Positions 1 through 9,579 are shown, counted from the first letter of the stretch. The stretch: 64,000 nucleotides of DNA from Streptomyces bottropensis ATCC 25435 (GCF_000383595.1 NZ_KB911581.1:2362265-2426264); one strand, 5' to 3'. The notes: generated from the sequence alone by a model not told the origin. Numbers and translations: made by a program.

Positions 1-169
1 CGGCGATCATTTCGCCGATCCGCTCCTCCACCACCGGGGCCCTGCCGTCGTTGACCAGGTCCACCTTCACCTGGTTCACGTCCACCCCGACGACCTCGTG
101 CCCCATGCTGGCCAGGCACGCGGCCGACACACAGCCCACATAGCCGAGCCCGAAAACGCTGACTCTCAT
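1..169 (-). CDS. Nucleotide-sugar dehydrogenase, N-terminal part (cut by window edge)
   Basis: Only the first 56 codons are present; the rest lies left of the window. The visible protein starts MRVSVFGLGYVGCVSAACLA, which is the Rossmann GxGYxG dinucleotide-binding start of the UDP-glucose/GDP-mannose 6-dehydrogenase family, followed by GHEVVGVDVN at the end of the second beta strand. Family members oxidise an NDP-hexose to the uronic acid with NAD+. The downstream neighbour on the same strand order is a polyprenyl-phosphate sugar transferase, so a role in exopolysaccharide precursor supply is likely. GDP-mannose versus UDP-glucose preference cannot be judged from this fragment. Confidence 0.85.
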   Translation of the reverse strand, partial: MRVSVFGLGYVGCVSAACLASMGHEVVGVDVNQVKVDLVNDGRAPVVEERIGEMIA

Positions 170-263
170 GACCCGTTCCTCCCCCCAGGCAGGCCCCCAC
201 GGCCTGCGGTCCGCGCGTCGGCGGCACGGTCGGGTTGCAGTCCCCGGCACAGTCCCCGGCACA

Positions 264-1742
264 TCAGTAGGCCCCCTGCCCGTGGATCACCGCGCGCAGC
301 GTCTTCCAGAGGATCACGCTGTCCAGGGCGAGCGACCAGTCCTCCACGTACCGCAGGTCCAGCCGCACCGCCTCCTCCCAGGACAGGTCGCTGCGTCCGC
401 TGATCTGCCACAGACCGGTGAGGCCGGGCTTGACCAGCAGCCGCCGCCGGATGTCCGGGCCGTACGCGGCGGACTCCTCCGGCAGCGGGGGCCGCGGACC
501 GACGAGCGACATCGATCCGGTCAGCACGTTGAGGAGCTGGGGGAGTTCGTCGAGCGAGTACCGGCGCAGCACCGCCCCCACCCGGGTCACCCGCGGATCC
601 CGGCGGAGCTTGAACAGCGGGCCGGCGCCCTCGTTGCGGTCGGCCAGCGCGTCGCGCACCCCGTGCGCGCCGGCGACCATGGTGCGGAACTTGAGAATGG
701 TGAACTCGCGGCCGTCCTTGCCGACCCTGCGCTGGCGGTAGACCGCCCCGCCTCGGCTGTCCACCAGCACGAACAGGGCGACGAGGGCCATCAGCGGCGC
801 GAACAGCAGCAGCAGAATCGTTGCGCCTATGCGGTCGACGACCTCTTTGACCGCCCGGCGGCCCCCGGTGAAGGTCGGCATGCTGACCCGCAGCAGCGGG
901 ATCCCGAGCACCGCGTCGACGTGCAGCCGGGGGCCGGCCACCTCCATCAGCACGGGGGCCACGACCATCTCGGCGTCGCTGCCCTCCAGGTTCCAGGCGA
1001 GGCGCTGCAGCCGGTGCGGTGACCAGTGCGGGTCCGGGGTGACCGCGACGACGCGGTAGCCGTCGCGGCGGACATGGCCCGCGACGTCCGCCAGCCGGCC
1101 GACGACCGGCACTCCGTCCAGATACTCACCGCCGAACCCGAGTCCGTCCGTGGTGCACACCGCGTCCACCCGCCAGCCGAGGTGGGGGAACTTGCGGGTG
1201 CGGGCGATCAGATCGCGCACGGTCGCCGGGCTCCCGGCGGCGAGCACCGGTCTCAGACAGCGGCCTTCCTTTCGCTGTCTGTGCAGCGAAAGGCGCAGCA
1301 GATATCGCACGGTCATGGTGACCAGCGCGATCGCGGGAATCGCGACGAAGATCCACAATTTGATGTTGCGCGAGGTGAGAGCGATTCCGCCCAGAGCCAG
1401 TACGACGGTCGCCGTGAACAGCGAGCGTCCGAGCCGGCGGAATTCCTCGGCACCCTGGCCGAGCACGGCGGGAGCCCAGGCACGGCTCACCGCGAGCGCA
1501 CCCAGCACCAGAAGTTCGGTGCCGAATGCCAGAATTCCCCACTTCTCGTGCCAGTTGGCCGCGTCCCGGGCCCCGAAGAAATTGCCGATCGCCGCCACCA
1601 CGGTGGCCGTGGCCACGGTGTCGCTGGTGATCACGGTACGTCGGTACCGCTGTTCCCACTCGATCGTGGTCCGGCTGATGGCCCCGTCCGCCAGACGCCC
1701 CCGCGCCGACGGAAACGGGCTGACCAATTCCCCTTGCCGCAC
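264..1742 (-). CDS. Exopolysaccharide polyprenyl glycosylphosphotransferase (initiating sugar transferase)
   Basis: This enzyme transfers a sugar-1-phosphate to a polyprenyl phosphate at the inner membrane and starts assembly of an exopolysaccharide repeat unit. The 492-residue product has several hydrophobic segments in its N-terminal half, a central Rossmann-like CoA-binding/NAD-type domain, and a C-terminal bacterial sugar-transferase domain with ILKFRTM, SLVGPRP and KPGLTGLWQ motifs typical of the WbaP/CpsE family. I chose the GTG at 1742 because a GGGGGG ribosome site lies just before it and homologues begin close to the WEQRYRR region. The open frame continues upstream to 2027, but that part is low-complexity, Arg/Gly-rich and looks non-coding. 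It lies 94 bp upstream of the sugar dehydrogenase and may share its transcript. Confidence 0.88.
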   Translation of the reverse strand: MRQGELVSPFPSARGRLADGAISRTTIEWEQRYRRTVITSDTVATATVVAAIGNFFGARDAANWHEKWGILAFGTELLVLGALAVSRAWAPAVLGQGAEEFRRLGRSLFTATVVLALGGIALTSRNIKLWIFVAIPAIALVTMTVRYLLRLSLHRQRKEGRCLRPVLAAGSPATVRDLIARTRKFPHLGWRVDAVCTTDGLGFGGEYLDGVPVVGRLADVAGHVRRDGYRVVAVTPDPHWSPHRLQRLAWNLEGSDAEMVVAPVLMEVAGPRLHVDAVLGIPLLRVSMPTFTGGRRAVKEVVDRIGATILLLLFAPLMALVALFVLVDSRGGAVYRQRRVGKDGREFTILKFRTMVAGAHGVRDALADRNEGAGPLFKLRRDPRVTRVGAVLRRYSLDELPQLLNVLTGSMSLVGPRPPLPEESAAYGPDIRRRLLVKPGLTGLWQISGRSDLSWEEAVRLDLRYVEDWSLALDSVILWKTLRAVIHGQGAY

Positions 1743-1800
1743 AGAACCCCCCAAGGTTCCCAGTGGTTCGACGTGTTCGCCGCACACTGTTTCCGCGCCC

Positions 1801-1888
1801 CGGGAGGCCCCCGCCCCCCGCAGTGTCCCTCCCCTCGGGAGACCCCCGCCCCCGCGTCGCGCTGTTTCTCCCCCGGGAGGCCCCCGCC
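1801..1888. repeat. Three imperfect 15-bp direct repeats in the sugar-transferase leader
   Basis: Copies of CGGGAGRCCCCCGCC start at 1801, 1836 and 1874, spaced 35 and 38 bp. On the transcribed strand each reads GGCGGGGGYCTCCCG and can form short GC hairpins. They lie in the 5' leader of the sugar transferase. Their function is unknown. Confidence 0.6.
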
Positions 1889-2612
1889 TCCCGCGCCCAT
1901 GCCGTTCCGGATTTCGGGGCGCGCGTGAACCCTCGGAATCCGGGGTGCTCCCGGCACCCGTAGCCCCCTCCCGGGCTGGCGAATGATCATCCCCACGTCC
2001 GGCGCGGGGGACGCGAAAAACCGGCATTCCCCGACGTCGGACCTATAGATCGTTAACGGTCGCCTCGTGTCCGAACAGCTGAAGCACGGTCAATCTAGAC
2101 CATCGGGGCCAGTATTGAAGAGGGGATGTGTGTAATTTGTGTTCAAGCTTTGCGGCTGAAACAACCAACGGTGGCCGCGTATGGATGTCTTTGCGCCACC
2201 GGATGATCCGGGAGCCTCACGGAGTCCTCGGACGCGGTTTCTGTGGCGTCCAGTTCGACGTCGCCTTTCCGCTGTTCACGGCATACGGCGAACCATTGTG
2301 GCGCCTGAGGCGGCCGGTGTGATCGATCTTGCCTACGAGGCGCGCGACCTGATCGCGTCGGTGTTCCCGTACGCACCGATGCGCAACCGACGAGGCGTCG
2401 CTCCGTGCGGCGCCGGACCGTTCGACCGCCGTGATCCTCTCGGACACCATGTTCTTCGACGGGTTCGCCGTACGCCGAGGCGATCGCCGACCGTGCCGAG
2501 CCCGATCCGAGCCGATCCGAGCGCGTTCCGGGCACGCCCCGCATGCGACCGCGTACGACCGGCGCACCACCGGACACGACCCCGGGGCGTGTCCGCGACG
2601 ACGGCGCGGCGC
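1889..2612. other. Long non-coding stretch upstream of the sugar transferase
   Basis: No convincing gene is seen here. The part around 2040-2170 is clearly more AT-rich than its surroundings and contains the palindrome CGTTAACG near 2051 and, on the minus strand, a TTGACC hexamer near 2088-2093. It is the probable promoter region of the exopolysaccharide genes. The rest (about 2200-2612) is high-GC without a coding pattern that I trust. Confidence 0.5.
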
Positions 2613-3140
2613 TCAGTCCGCCCCGGGCGTGCCGAGCCTGGCCGAGGCTTCGGAGGGCTGGGCCGGAGCCGCCGACGGCGCGGTGGCCTCGGGATCCTCC
2701 CCGGTGGGGGGGACCGAACGTTCGACGGCCTCGGACGGGGTCGCCGACGGTGCGACGGTCCCGGCACCGGTCCTGGCCGGCGGGGCCGAGGGGACCGGGC
2801 GCGGGCCTTCGTCGGAGGGCGCGGGGGTGTCGGGCGGGGCGGAATCCGACGGAGCGGGGGAGGGGCTGCCGGTCGCGGGCGGCGGGGCCAGGGGGACCGA
2901 GGGGGAGTCGGGGGCGTCGTTGCCGGCGAAGTGCAGGGGCAGGGCGAGCAGGGCGACGGCCGCGCAGGTGGCGGCGGCGCCGGCCGCGGCCCGGACCAGG
3001 CGGCGCCGGGCGGCGGCGCGACGGACGGTCTCGAAGTGGCCGGGGGGCGGCCCGAGACGGTCGGCGGGGGGACGCAGGATGACGGTGAGCGGGTCGTCGT
3101 CGGGTCCGGGGCCCGGGCCCTCGTCAGGGCGTGTGGTCAA
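2613..3140 (-). CDS. Single-pass membrane protein next to ECF sigma factor (possible anti-sigma factor)
   Basis: The 175-residue product has a short acidic N-terminus, an Arg-rich patch (RRAAARRRLVR, about residues 40-50), one hydrophobic segment (about 51-72, ending HFAGN) and a long Pro/Ser/Ala/Thr-rich C-terminal tail that would lie outside the cell. Its TTG start overlaps the end of the sigma-factor gene by 17 nt, so the two are probably translated in a coupled way. By position it could be the anti-sigma partner, but no ZAS zinc motif (HxxxCxxC) is visible, so that role is inference only. A wall-spanning protein is the alternative. Confidence 0.7.
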   Translation of the reverse strand: MTTRPDEGPGPGPDDDPLTVILRPPADRLGPPPGHFETVRRAAARRRLVRAAAGAAATCAAVALLALPLHFAGNDAPDSPSVPLAPPPATGSPSPAPSDSAPPDTPAPSDEGPRPVPSAPPARTGAGTVAPSATPSEAVERSVPPTGEDPEATAPSAAPAQPSEASARLGTPGAD

Positions 3141-3705
3141 GGCTTCTCCTCAGGTGGGCGCGGAGCAGTTCGCGGGCCGCGTGGAGGTCGGCCTTGACGG
3201 TTCCTTCCTTGCGTCCGGTGAGCACGGACACCTCCCGGATCGGCATGTCAGCGTAGTAGTGCAACAGGATCGGCACGCGCAGCCGTTCGGGCAGCGACTG
3301 CACCAGCAGCCGGACCGAGGGGTCGGACGGTTCGGCATGGCCGGCCGGCCGGCGCACCGAGGCCTCCGCGGTGGCCCGGTGCATCGCCCTGCGTTCGCGT
3401 TCCAGCTTGCGCCAGTGGTCCCGCACGAGGTTGGCCGCGGTGACGTAGAGGAAGCCGTGCGGCTCCGCGACGGACGTCCAGCGGGCCCAGAGCCGCGTGA
3501 ACGCCTCCGACGCGATCTCATGGGCCGTCTCGTCGTCGTCGACCAGGCGACGGCACCAGCCGGCCAGGCGCGGGTAGAGGGCGGCGAACAGCTCGGACGC
3601 GGCCTTCTCACGGGACCGTTTCAACGCTCTCCATGGTCGTGGTGGTGCGGCAGACGGCAGCGCGGGTACGTCCGTCGCCGCTTCGAGGGGCGGGCTGTGG
3701 GTCAC
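3124..3705 (-). CDS. ECF-type RNA polymerase sigma factor
   Basis: The 193-residue product shows sigma-70 region 2 (LFAALYPRLAGWCRR through AANLVRDHWRK) and region 4 (LPERLRVPILLHYYADM, then a helix-turn-helix around REVSVLTGRKEGTVKADLHAAR). It has no region 1 or 3, as expected for group 4 factors. The GTG at 3705 overlaps the TGA of the sortase gene in a GTGA, which fixes the start. It would direct RNA polymerase to a small regulon, probably including this operon, because an ECF-like CAAC-N17-CGTC element precedes the first gene. Which stress or surface signal it answers cannot be read from sequence. Confidence 0.88.
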   Translation of the reverse strand: MTHSPPLEAATDVPALPSAAPPRPWRALKRSREKAASELFAALYPRLAGWCRRLVDDDETAHEIASEAFTRLWARWTSVAEPHGFLYVTAANLVRDHWRKLERERRAMHRATAEASVRRPAGHAEPSDPSVRLLVQSLPERLRVPILLHYYADMPIREVSVLTGRKEGTVKADLHAARELLRAHLRRSLDHTP

Positions 3706-4319
3706 CGCGCCGCGCGGCTCAGCGTGGCGAAGACGATCACGTTGTCGCGGTACTCGTCCCCCGTGCGCGGGCCCCCGCAGGTGACCAGACGCAGTGCGGG
3801 ACGGTCCACGTTCCCGTAGACCTCCTCCGCCGGGAAGTCGGCCTTGGCGACCGTCGTCACGGAGTCGACGGTGAACTCCGGTGCCGAGCCGTTCTCCAGG
3901 CGCGCCTCGATCCGCTCGCCCCGCCGCAGCCGGGCCAGGCGGCGGAAGACCCCGTCGCCGTAGCTGCCGACCGTGACATGGCCGAGGATCACCGACGGGC
4001 CGGTCTGTCCCGGTGTCGGTGAGTGCTCGTACCAGCCCGCCCGGTCGTGCGCCGTGATCGGCGGCACCTCCACCGTGCCGTCCGGCGCCAGCCCCAGCCG
4101 GATGACCGGAGTGTCCACCCCGATGCCCGGTATCAGCAGTCTGACCGGGACCGACCGGCCGAGGGGGCGTACGGCGCCGGCGGGGGACGCAGAGGCAGGG
4201 GGCGGCGAGGACGCGTCGCCCGTGGAGGGCCCGGTCCTGGCGTGGTCGCTCCGCCCGCCGTCGCAGCCCACGAGCAGCGAGGCCGTCGCCGCGGCGGCGA
4301 AGGCGCGCCTGGAGAACAA
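3702..4319 (-). CDS. Class F sortase with a lipoprotein-type leader
   Basis: This transpeptidase would join a secreted protein to the cell envelope. The 205-residue product has the sortase core from about VRLLIPGIGVDTPV, with catalytic His in ILGHVTVG and catalytic Cys in LVTCGG, and a basic C-terminal region that should supply the Arg. The N-terminus is unusual: SRRAF followed by a short hydrophobic stretch and LLVGC, which fits a lipobox and a possible Tat leader instead of the usual transmembrane anchor. The TTG start lies 2 nt after the stop of the upstream wall-protein gene, so coupling is likely. The first gene of the operon is the probable substrate. Confidence 0.88.
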   Translation of the reverse strand: MFSRRAFAAAATASLLVGCDGGRSDHARTGPSTGDASSPPPASASPAGAVRPLGRSVPVRLLIPGIGVDTPVIRLGLAPDGTVEVPPITAHDRAGWYEHSPTPGQTGPSVILGHVTVGSYGDGVFRRLARLRRGERIEARLENGSAPEFTVDSVTTVAKADFPAEEVYGNVDRPALRLVTCGGPRTGDEYRDNVIVFATLSRAAR

Positions 4320-4321
4320 GG

Positions 4322-4726
4322 TCAGGCCCCGTTCGTCCGGCGGCGGCGCAGCACCACGACGGCCGCGCCCCCGCCGACGAGCACCGCGGTGGCGCCCGCG
4401 CCGGCCAGCACGCCCGCGCCGCCGGACCCGTCCGACCCGGTCGCCTCACCGGTGTCGGGCGCGCCGCTGGGAACGACGGAGACCTGGCTCGGCACCGGGC
4501 TCGCGTCGCGGTCCTCCGGGGCCTTGGTGGGTTCGGCCGGGCGCGGGGACTCGTCGGCCGGGGCGGACGGGACCACGCTCGGTGCGGTGCTCGGCGCCGC
4601 GCTCGGTGCGGCGGAGGCCTCCCGCGGGACGACGGTCGGGCTCGTGTCGTCGGCGAACGCCGACGGCGCGGTCGCCAGCACGGCGGTGAAGACGAGTGCC
4701 GTGGCACTGAGGACGGTTCGGCGCAT
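4322..4726 (-). CDS. Secreted sortase-dependent wall protein
   Basis: The 134-residue product begins with a Sec signal peptide (MRRTVLSATALVFTAVLATA, cleavage near AFADD). A Pro/Ser/Ala-rich stalk follows. Its C-terminal sorting signal is PDTGEATG, then a Gly/Ala/Val hydrophobic helix and a RRRR tail. PDTG replaces the classical LPxTG, which fits a class F substrate. The adjacent sortase supports this. I chose the ATG at 4726 because upstream codons are Arg-rich and unlike a leader. It is the first gene of the four-gene operon, with an ECF-like promoter about 120 nt upstream. Its function beyond surface display is unknown. Confidence 0.82.
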   Translation of the reverse strand: MRRTVLSATALVFTAVLATAPSAFADDTSPTVVPREASAAPSAAPSTAPSVVPSAPADESPRPAEPTKAPEDRDASPVPSQVSVVPSGAPDTGEATGSDGSGGAGVLAGAGATAVLVGGGAAVVVLRRRRTNGA

Positions 4727-4848
4727 GGGTCGCTCTCTCTCGTCGGGCTCAACGGGCCGTGCCCGCCGTCGGGTTCGACGGGGGCGACGGCCTCGTGTGC
4801 CGCCCGGCCGGTCACCGGCACGCGGCGGCGTCACATATCGAGCGGAGA

Positions 4849-4873
4849 GACGAGACAGCGGTGGGACACGTTG
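4849..4873 (-). promoter_or_regulatory. Candidate ECF-sigma promoter of the sortase operon
   Basis: Read on the minus strand, CAAC (4873-4870) and CGTC (4852-4849) are separated by 17 nt, the arrangement recognised by many ECF sigma factors. It lies about 120 nt before the first gene of an operon that itself encodes an ECF sigma factor, so autoregulation is plausible. Short motifs like this occur by chance in GC-rich DNA. Confidence 0.4.
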
Positions 4874-4904
4874 TAAAGAGATGGCAAAGTCGTTCTGGGT
4901 GGGC

Positions 4905-7900
4905 TCAGTACACGTCCCGGACGTACCGCTTCTCCGTCGCGAGTTGCTTCACGTACGCGGCGGCCTCGCCCTCGGTCATCCCGCCGTGGGCGACCGCGAC
5001 GTCCCGCAGGGCCCGGTCGACGTCCTTCGCCATGCGGGAGGCGTCGCCGCAGACGTAGAAGCGGGCGCCGTCCTGGAGCCGGTGCCACAGCTCGGGCCCA
5101 TGCTCGCGCATACGGTCCTGGACATAGACCTTGGCGCGCTGGTCACGGGAGAAGGCGGTGTCCAGCCTGCCGAGCACGCCCGCCTCCTGGAGGTCCGCCA
5201 GTTCCTCCCGGTAGTAGAAGTCCGTCGCCCGGTGCTGCTCCCCGAAGAAGAGCCAGTTGGGCGCCCGGTGGCCGAGGGCCCGCCGTTCCTGGAGGAAGCC
5301 GAGGAAGGGGGCGACGCCGGTGCCCGGACCGATCATGATCATGGGGGTCGCCGGGTCGGTGGGCGGCCGGAAGTGCGGCGAGCGCTGCACGAAGACCGGC
5401 ACCTCCAGGCCCGCCTCGCCGTCCGCGAGGAAGGGCGAGCAGACCCCGCCGCGCGGGCGCCCGCTCAGGTTCTCGTAGCGCACGACCGACACCGTCAGCG
5501 AGATGTGGTGCGGGTCGACGAGCGGGCTCGACGAGATCGAGTACAGCCGGGGCTGGAGCCGTTTGAAGACGCCGGCCCATTCGCCAGCGCCGGCCCGCAC
5601 GGCGAACTCGGCCACCACGTCCACGGCCTGCCGCCCCCAGGACCACCGGGCGAGGCCGTCCTTGTTGTCCGGGCGCATCAGCTTCTTCAACTCCCGGTTG
5701 TCCCGCGTCCGTTCGGAGACGAAGCGGAGCAGGTCCGGGGTGATCCGGGTGATGTCGAGATGCCGGTGCAGGGCCTCGGCGAAGGGCAGCTCGCCCGCGC
5801 CGGAGACCTCCACCGGAGCCGAGCCGTCCAGACCGGTCACCGCCAGCCATTCCGCCACCAGATCAGGGGAGTTGACCGGCCGCACCCCGAGCGCGTCGCC
5901 CGCCTCGTACGACAGGCCCGTCCCGCTGGTGTCGAAGGTGAAGCGGCGAACCTCCTTGCCCGCCCCGGGCAGGCTGAGCAGCCGGTTGCCGACCAGCCGG
6001 GCGGCGGCGGGCGCGGGCCTGGCGGAACGGGCGGGCGCGGGCGCGGAGGGCTGCGGGGCGACGGTGGTGGCTGCGCCTGTGGCTGGGGCTGTGTCTGCGC
6101 CTGTGCTTGCGCCTGGACCGACAGCCGTGGCCGTGGCCGTGGCCGCGGTGGTGGCGGTGGCGGTGGTGGTGGCGGTGGCGGTGGCGGTGTGAGATTGCCA
6201 AGTCCCGGGCGCACCCCCGGTCCCGTCCGCCTCGGTGCCGAGCGCGGTGATGACCTGGCCCAGCCAGGCGTCCGCCGACGGTTCGTAGTCCGGCTCGCAG
6301 TCCGTGCGGGGCGCCAGGCGCACCGCGCCCAGCTCGTCGAGCCGGGCGTCGAGGCGGCGGCCGTGCCCGCAGAAGTCGTCGTAGGAGGAGTCGCCGAAGG
6401 CCAGCACCGCGTAGCGCACTCCGTCCAGGCGGGGGGCCTCCCGGTGGGACAGCGCGTCCCAGAAGCCGGAGCCGTTGTCAGGCGCGTCGCCGTCCCCGAA
6501 GGTGCTGGTGATCAGCAACAGGTCCGCCCCGACCGGCAGCCGCTCCGGCTCGGCCTCGTCCATCCCGACCAGGGTGGCCCGGTGTCCGGCGGCTCCCAGA
6601 TGCTCGGCGGCCGCCACCGCGAACTCCTCGGCCGTCCCGGTCTGCGAGGCCCACAGCACGACGACCTCACGCCCGGTGGTGACGGCCGCCGGCGCGGGTC
6701 CCGGGTCCGCCGACCGCGAGTACATCCCGGCGAGCACCCCGTTGACCCACATCGCGTGCGCGGGGCTGAACGGCGCGTCCACCGGCAGCACGGGCACCCC
6801 CCGCACGCCGGACCCGAGCCCGGCGAGGAAGCCGGTGAGGTACTGGCGCTCCTGGGCGGAGAGCACGGGCGGGGGCGAGGGTTCGAGACCGAAGACCTCG
6901 GCGCCGGCAGCGACCACCGGAACCGCCACGGCCGCCGGAACCGTCACCGAGGGCGGCGCGGTCACGGTCGCCGGAACGGTCAGCGCGGTCGGAAGGGCCG
7001 GAGCAGGCGGAGCGGTCGTCCCGGCCGGAACGGCCGAGGCTTCCGGAGCCCGTACCGGCGCGGCCACCTTCGCCAGCGACACCGCGCACACCTTCAACTC
7101 CGGCTGGAACGACAGCGGATCCACCGCGTCGCTCGTCACCGCGTTGATGCTCAGATACTCGCCGAACAGGTCGTTCCAGTGGAACGGCGCGAACACGCAC
7201 CCGGGCATCACCCGGTCCGACACCACCGCCGGGAGCACGGCACGCCCCCGCCGCGAGGCGACCTCCACCAAGTCCTTGTCCCGCAGGCCCAGCGCGTCCG
7301 CGTCCCGCGGATGCACCTCCAGGAACGGCCCGGGGTTCAGCTTGTTGAGCTTGGCGACCCTGCCCGTCTTCGTCAGCGTGTGCCACTGGTGCTGCAAGCG
7401 CCCGGTGTTGAGCACGAACGGATAGTCGTCGTCCGGCATCTCGGCGGCCGGCAGGTGCGGCCGGGCATGGAACACGGCCCGTCCGCTGGGTGTGGGGAAG
7501 AGGAGCCCCCCGTCCGCCCCGGCCCCGGCGTACCGGATCGGGTTGCGCGCCGGCCCGTCCTCCGTGGCGGCGGGCCACTGCACCGACCCCGACCGGAGCC
7601 GCTCGTAGCTCACCCCGCGCAGATCCCACCCGGTCTTCGGGTTCCACGCCCGCCTGATCTCCTCGAAGACCTGCTCGGCGGTGTCGTACGAGAACCCCTT
7701 CTCGAAGCCCATCTCCCGCGCCACGGCCGCGATGATCCGCCAGTCGGCCATCGCCTCGCCCGGCGGGTCGGCGGCCGGGGCGGCGAGCGTGAGGTTGCGC
7801 TCGCTGTTGACGAGGACGCCCTCGGACTCCGTCCACAGGGCGCCGGGCAGGACGACATCGGCGTACGCGTTGGTCTCGGTGTCGGCGAAGACGTCCTGGG

Positions 7901-9218
7901 TGACGACGAACTCGGCGGCCTCCAGGCCCTCGATCACGGTCCGGCGGTTGGCGACCGAGGCGACGGGGTTGGTGCAGATGATCCAGCAGGCCTTGATCTC
8001 CCCGTCGGCCATCTTCCGGAACATCTCGACCGTGCCCCCGCCGACACCGTCCGCGCGCAGGCTGTCCGGGGCCAGTTCCCACAGCTCCTCGACGAACGCC
8101 CGCTCCTCGTCCACCAGCACGGACCGCTGCCCCGGCAGCCCCGGCCCCATGTAGCCCATCTCGCGCCCGCCCATGGCGTTGGGCTGTCCGGTGAGGGAGA
8201 ACGGGCCGCTGCCCGGACGGCAGATCGCGCCGGTCGCCAGATGCAGGTTGACGAGCGCGTTGGTGTTCCAGGTGCCGTGCGTGGACTGGTTGAGCCCCAT
8301 CGTCCAGCAGCTCGTCCACTCGGCGGCCTCGCCGATGAGCCGGGCCGCCTCGCGGATGTCGTCCGCCGGGATGCCGGTGATCGCGGCGACGGCGTCCGGC
8401 GCGTAGTCGGCGAGGAAACCGGGCATCGCCTCCCAGCCCTCGGTGTGGGCGGCGATGAAGTCGGGGTCGGTGTGCCCGTCCGCGTGCAGCAGATGGAGAA
8501 GCCCGTTGAGCAGGGCGAGATCGGTCCCCGGGCGTATCCGCAGGAAGAGATCGGCCTTCTCGGCCGTCGCCGTGCGGCGCGGGTCGACGACGATCAGCTT
8601 GGCGCCCGCCTTGACCCGGTCCATCATGCGCAGGAACAGGATCGGATGGCAGTCCGCCATGTTCGAACCGATGACGAGGAAGACGTCCGCCCGGTCGAGG
8701 TCCTCGTACGAGCCGGGCGGCCCGTCGGCGCCGAGCGACAGCTTGTAGCCCGTGCCGGCGCTCGCCATGCACAGCCGGGAGTTGGACTCGATCTGGTTGG
8801 TGCGGATGAAGCCCTTGGCCAGCTTGTTCGCCAGGTACTGGGCTTCGAGGCTCATCTGGCCGGAGACGTAGAAGGCGAACGCGTCGGGTCCGTGTTCGTC
8901 GATGATCGCGCGCAGCCGCCGGGCGGTCGCGGCGATCGCGTCGCGGACGGGCGCGGGGACCGGCTCCTCCCCCCGGTCGTCGCGGACGAGGGCGGTGGTG
9001 AGGCGGCCGGGTGCGGCCAGCATGTCGGCCGTGGTGGCGCCCTTGGTGCACAGACGGCCGAAGTTCGCCGGGTGGGACTTGTCGCCGGACGCCTTAAGGA
9101 CCGTCCGCCGGCCGTCGGGGCCCATCCCGACGTCCAGGAGCATGCCGCAGCCGACACCGCAGTACGAGCACACGGTCCGCACCTGGGTCGTGGTGCTCTG
9201 CGGGCCCTGTGCGGCCAC
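4905..9218 (-). CDS. Assimilatory nitrate reductase fused to flavodoxin and CPR-type reductase
   Basis: This one-polypeptide enzyme would reduce nitrate to nitrite with electrons from NADPH. The 1437-residue product has, in order, a 4Fe-4S cluster motif CSYCGVGCG (Cys17, 20, 24, with a fourth Cys in GRLCTKG), the molybdopterin oxidoreductase domain and dinucleotide-binding domain (to about residue 690), a flavodoxin domain beginning [14 protein letters not shown] (about 850-990), a Thr/Ala low-complexity linker (about 1009-1035), and a sulfite-reductase/cytochrome P450-reductase-like FAD/NAD(P)H domain ending with [17 protein letters not shown]. Such fusions are annotated in Streptomyces as bifunctional nitrate reductase/sulfite reductase flavoprotein. 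No NasB-type electron donor is needed. A GlnR-like site lies upstream, fitting nitrogen control. Confidence 0.9.
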   Translation of the reverse strand: MAAQGPQSTTTQVRTVCSYCGVGCGMLLDVGMGPDGRRTVLKASGDKSHPANFGRLCTKGATTADMLAAPGRLTTALVRDDRGEEPVPAPVRDAIAATARRLRAIIDEHGPDAFAFYVSGQMSLEAQYLANKLAKGFIRTNQIESNSRLCMASAGTGYKLSLGADGPPGSYEDLDRADVFLVIGSNMADCHPILFLRMMDRVKAGAKLIVVDPRRTATAEKADLFLRIRPGTDLALLNGLLHLLHADGHTDPDFIAAHTEGWEAMPGFLADYAPDAVAAITGIPADDIREAARLIGEAAEWTSCWTMGLNQSTHGTWNTNALVNLHLATGAICRPGSGPFSLTGQPNAMGGREMGYMGPGLPGQRSVLVDEERAFVEELWELAPDSLRADGVGGGTVEMFRKMADGEIKACWIICTNPVASVANRRTVIEGLEAAEFVVTQDVFADTETNAYADVVLPGALWTESEGVLVNSERNLTLAAPAADPPGEAMADWRIIAAVAREMGFEKGFSYDTAEQVFEEIRRAWNPKTGWDLRGVSYERLRSGSVQWPAATEDGPARNPIRYAGAGADGGLLFPTPSGRAVFHARPHLPAAEMPDDDYPFVLNTGRLQHQWHTLTKTGRVAKLNKLNPGPFLEVHPRDADALGLRDKDLVEVASRRGRAVLPAVVSDRVMPGCVFAPFHWNDLFGEYLSINAVTSDAVDPLSFQPELKVCAVSLAKVAAPVRAPEASAVPAGTTAPPAPALPTALTVPATVTAPPSVTVPAAVAVPVVAAGAEVFGLEPSPPPVLSAQERQYLTGFLAGLGSGVRGVPVLPVDAPFSPAHAMWVNGVLAGMYSRSADPGPAPAAVTTGREVVVLWASQTGTAEEFAVAAAEHLGAAGHRATLVGMDEAEPERLPVGADLLLITSTFGDGDAPDNGSGFWDALSHREAPRLDGVRYAVLAFGDSSYDDFCGHGRRLDARLDELGAVRLAPRTDCEPDYEPSADAWLGQVITALGTEADGTGGAPGTWQSHTATATATTTATATTAATATATAVGPGASTGADTAPATGAATTVAPQPSAPAPARSARPAPAAARLVGNRLLSLPGAGKEVRRFTFDTSGTGLSYEAGDALGVRPVNSPDLVAEWLAVTGLDGSAPVEVSGAGELPFAEALHRHLDITRITPDLLRFVSERTRDNRELKKLMRPDNKDGLARWSWGRQAVDVVAEFAVRAGAGEWAGVFKRLQPRLYSISSSPLVDPHHISLTVSVVRYENLSGRPRGGVCSPFLADGEAGLEVPVFVQRSPHFRPPTDPATPMIMIGPGTGVAPFLGFLQERRALGHRAPNWLFFGEQHRATDFYYREELADLQEAGVLGRLDTAFSRDQRAKVYVQDRMREHGPELWHRLQDGARFYVCGDASRMAKDVDRALRDVAVAHGGMTEGEAAAYVKQLATEKRYVRDVY
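6125..6189. repeat. CCGTGG/GGTGGC microsatellite inside the nitrate reductase gene
   Basis: About 65 bp of near-perfect hexamer/trinucleotide repeat encode the alternating Thr/Ala linker between the flavodoxin and FAD domains. The repeat units are 6 and 3 bp, so slippage would mostly keep the reading frame and change only linker length. Confidence 0.8.
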
Positions 9219-9383
9219 GGGCGGCCCCTCTCTGTCGGCGTCCGGGGTGTCCGGTCGGTCGTCCGAACCGGTCCGCCGTCGCTGTCCGGTACGGCGGACC
9301 GGTTGCTTCTCAGGTACGGCGGACGGTTGGCTTCCGCTCAGCTCCGGGGCGCGGCCCGGCAGGCTCGATCGTACGAATTGCCC

Positions 9384-9399
9384 GTTACGCCTGTGTCAC
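9384..9399 (-). promoter_or_regulatory. Candidate GlnR box upstream of nitrate reductase
   Basis: GTTAC-N6-GTCAC matches the gTnAC-n6-GaAAC GlnR pattern except at two positions of the second half. A weaker GTTAC-N6-CACAC follows at 9418-9433. The sites lie about 165-215 bp upstream of the nitrate reductase start; GlnR is the known activator of nitrate assimilation in streptomycetes. Only a footprint or mutant would confirm it. Confidence 0.45.
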
Positions 9400-9579
9400 A
9401 TGACCTGATCATGAGGCGTTACGCCCGCCACACACGGCCGCGCAAGGGGCTGTGAGGGCGCGTTCCGGCCGTTGTTCCGGAAGGAGGCGTGGCGGTCCGT
9501 GTCGTTGTTGGGCCGAACGGGTGACCATGCGTAAGAATTGGCTGATGCAGTCATTCAGTGCGAGCCAGGGGGAAGGCCG

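Noticed and set aside
1743..2027. N-terminal extension of the sugar transferase
   Set aside because: Low-complexity Arg/Gly sequence covering the direct repeats; a good ribosome site precedes GTG 1742.
4023..9455. Very long open frame (about 1800 codons) on the plus strand opposite nitrate reductase
   Set aside because: It mirrors the codon bias of the real gene on the other strand, is rich in Arg/His/Gly without any domain, and lacks a start region.
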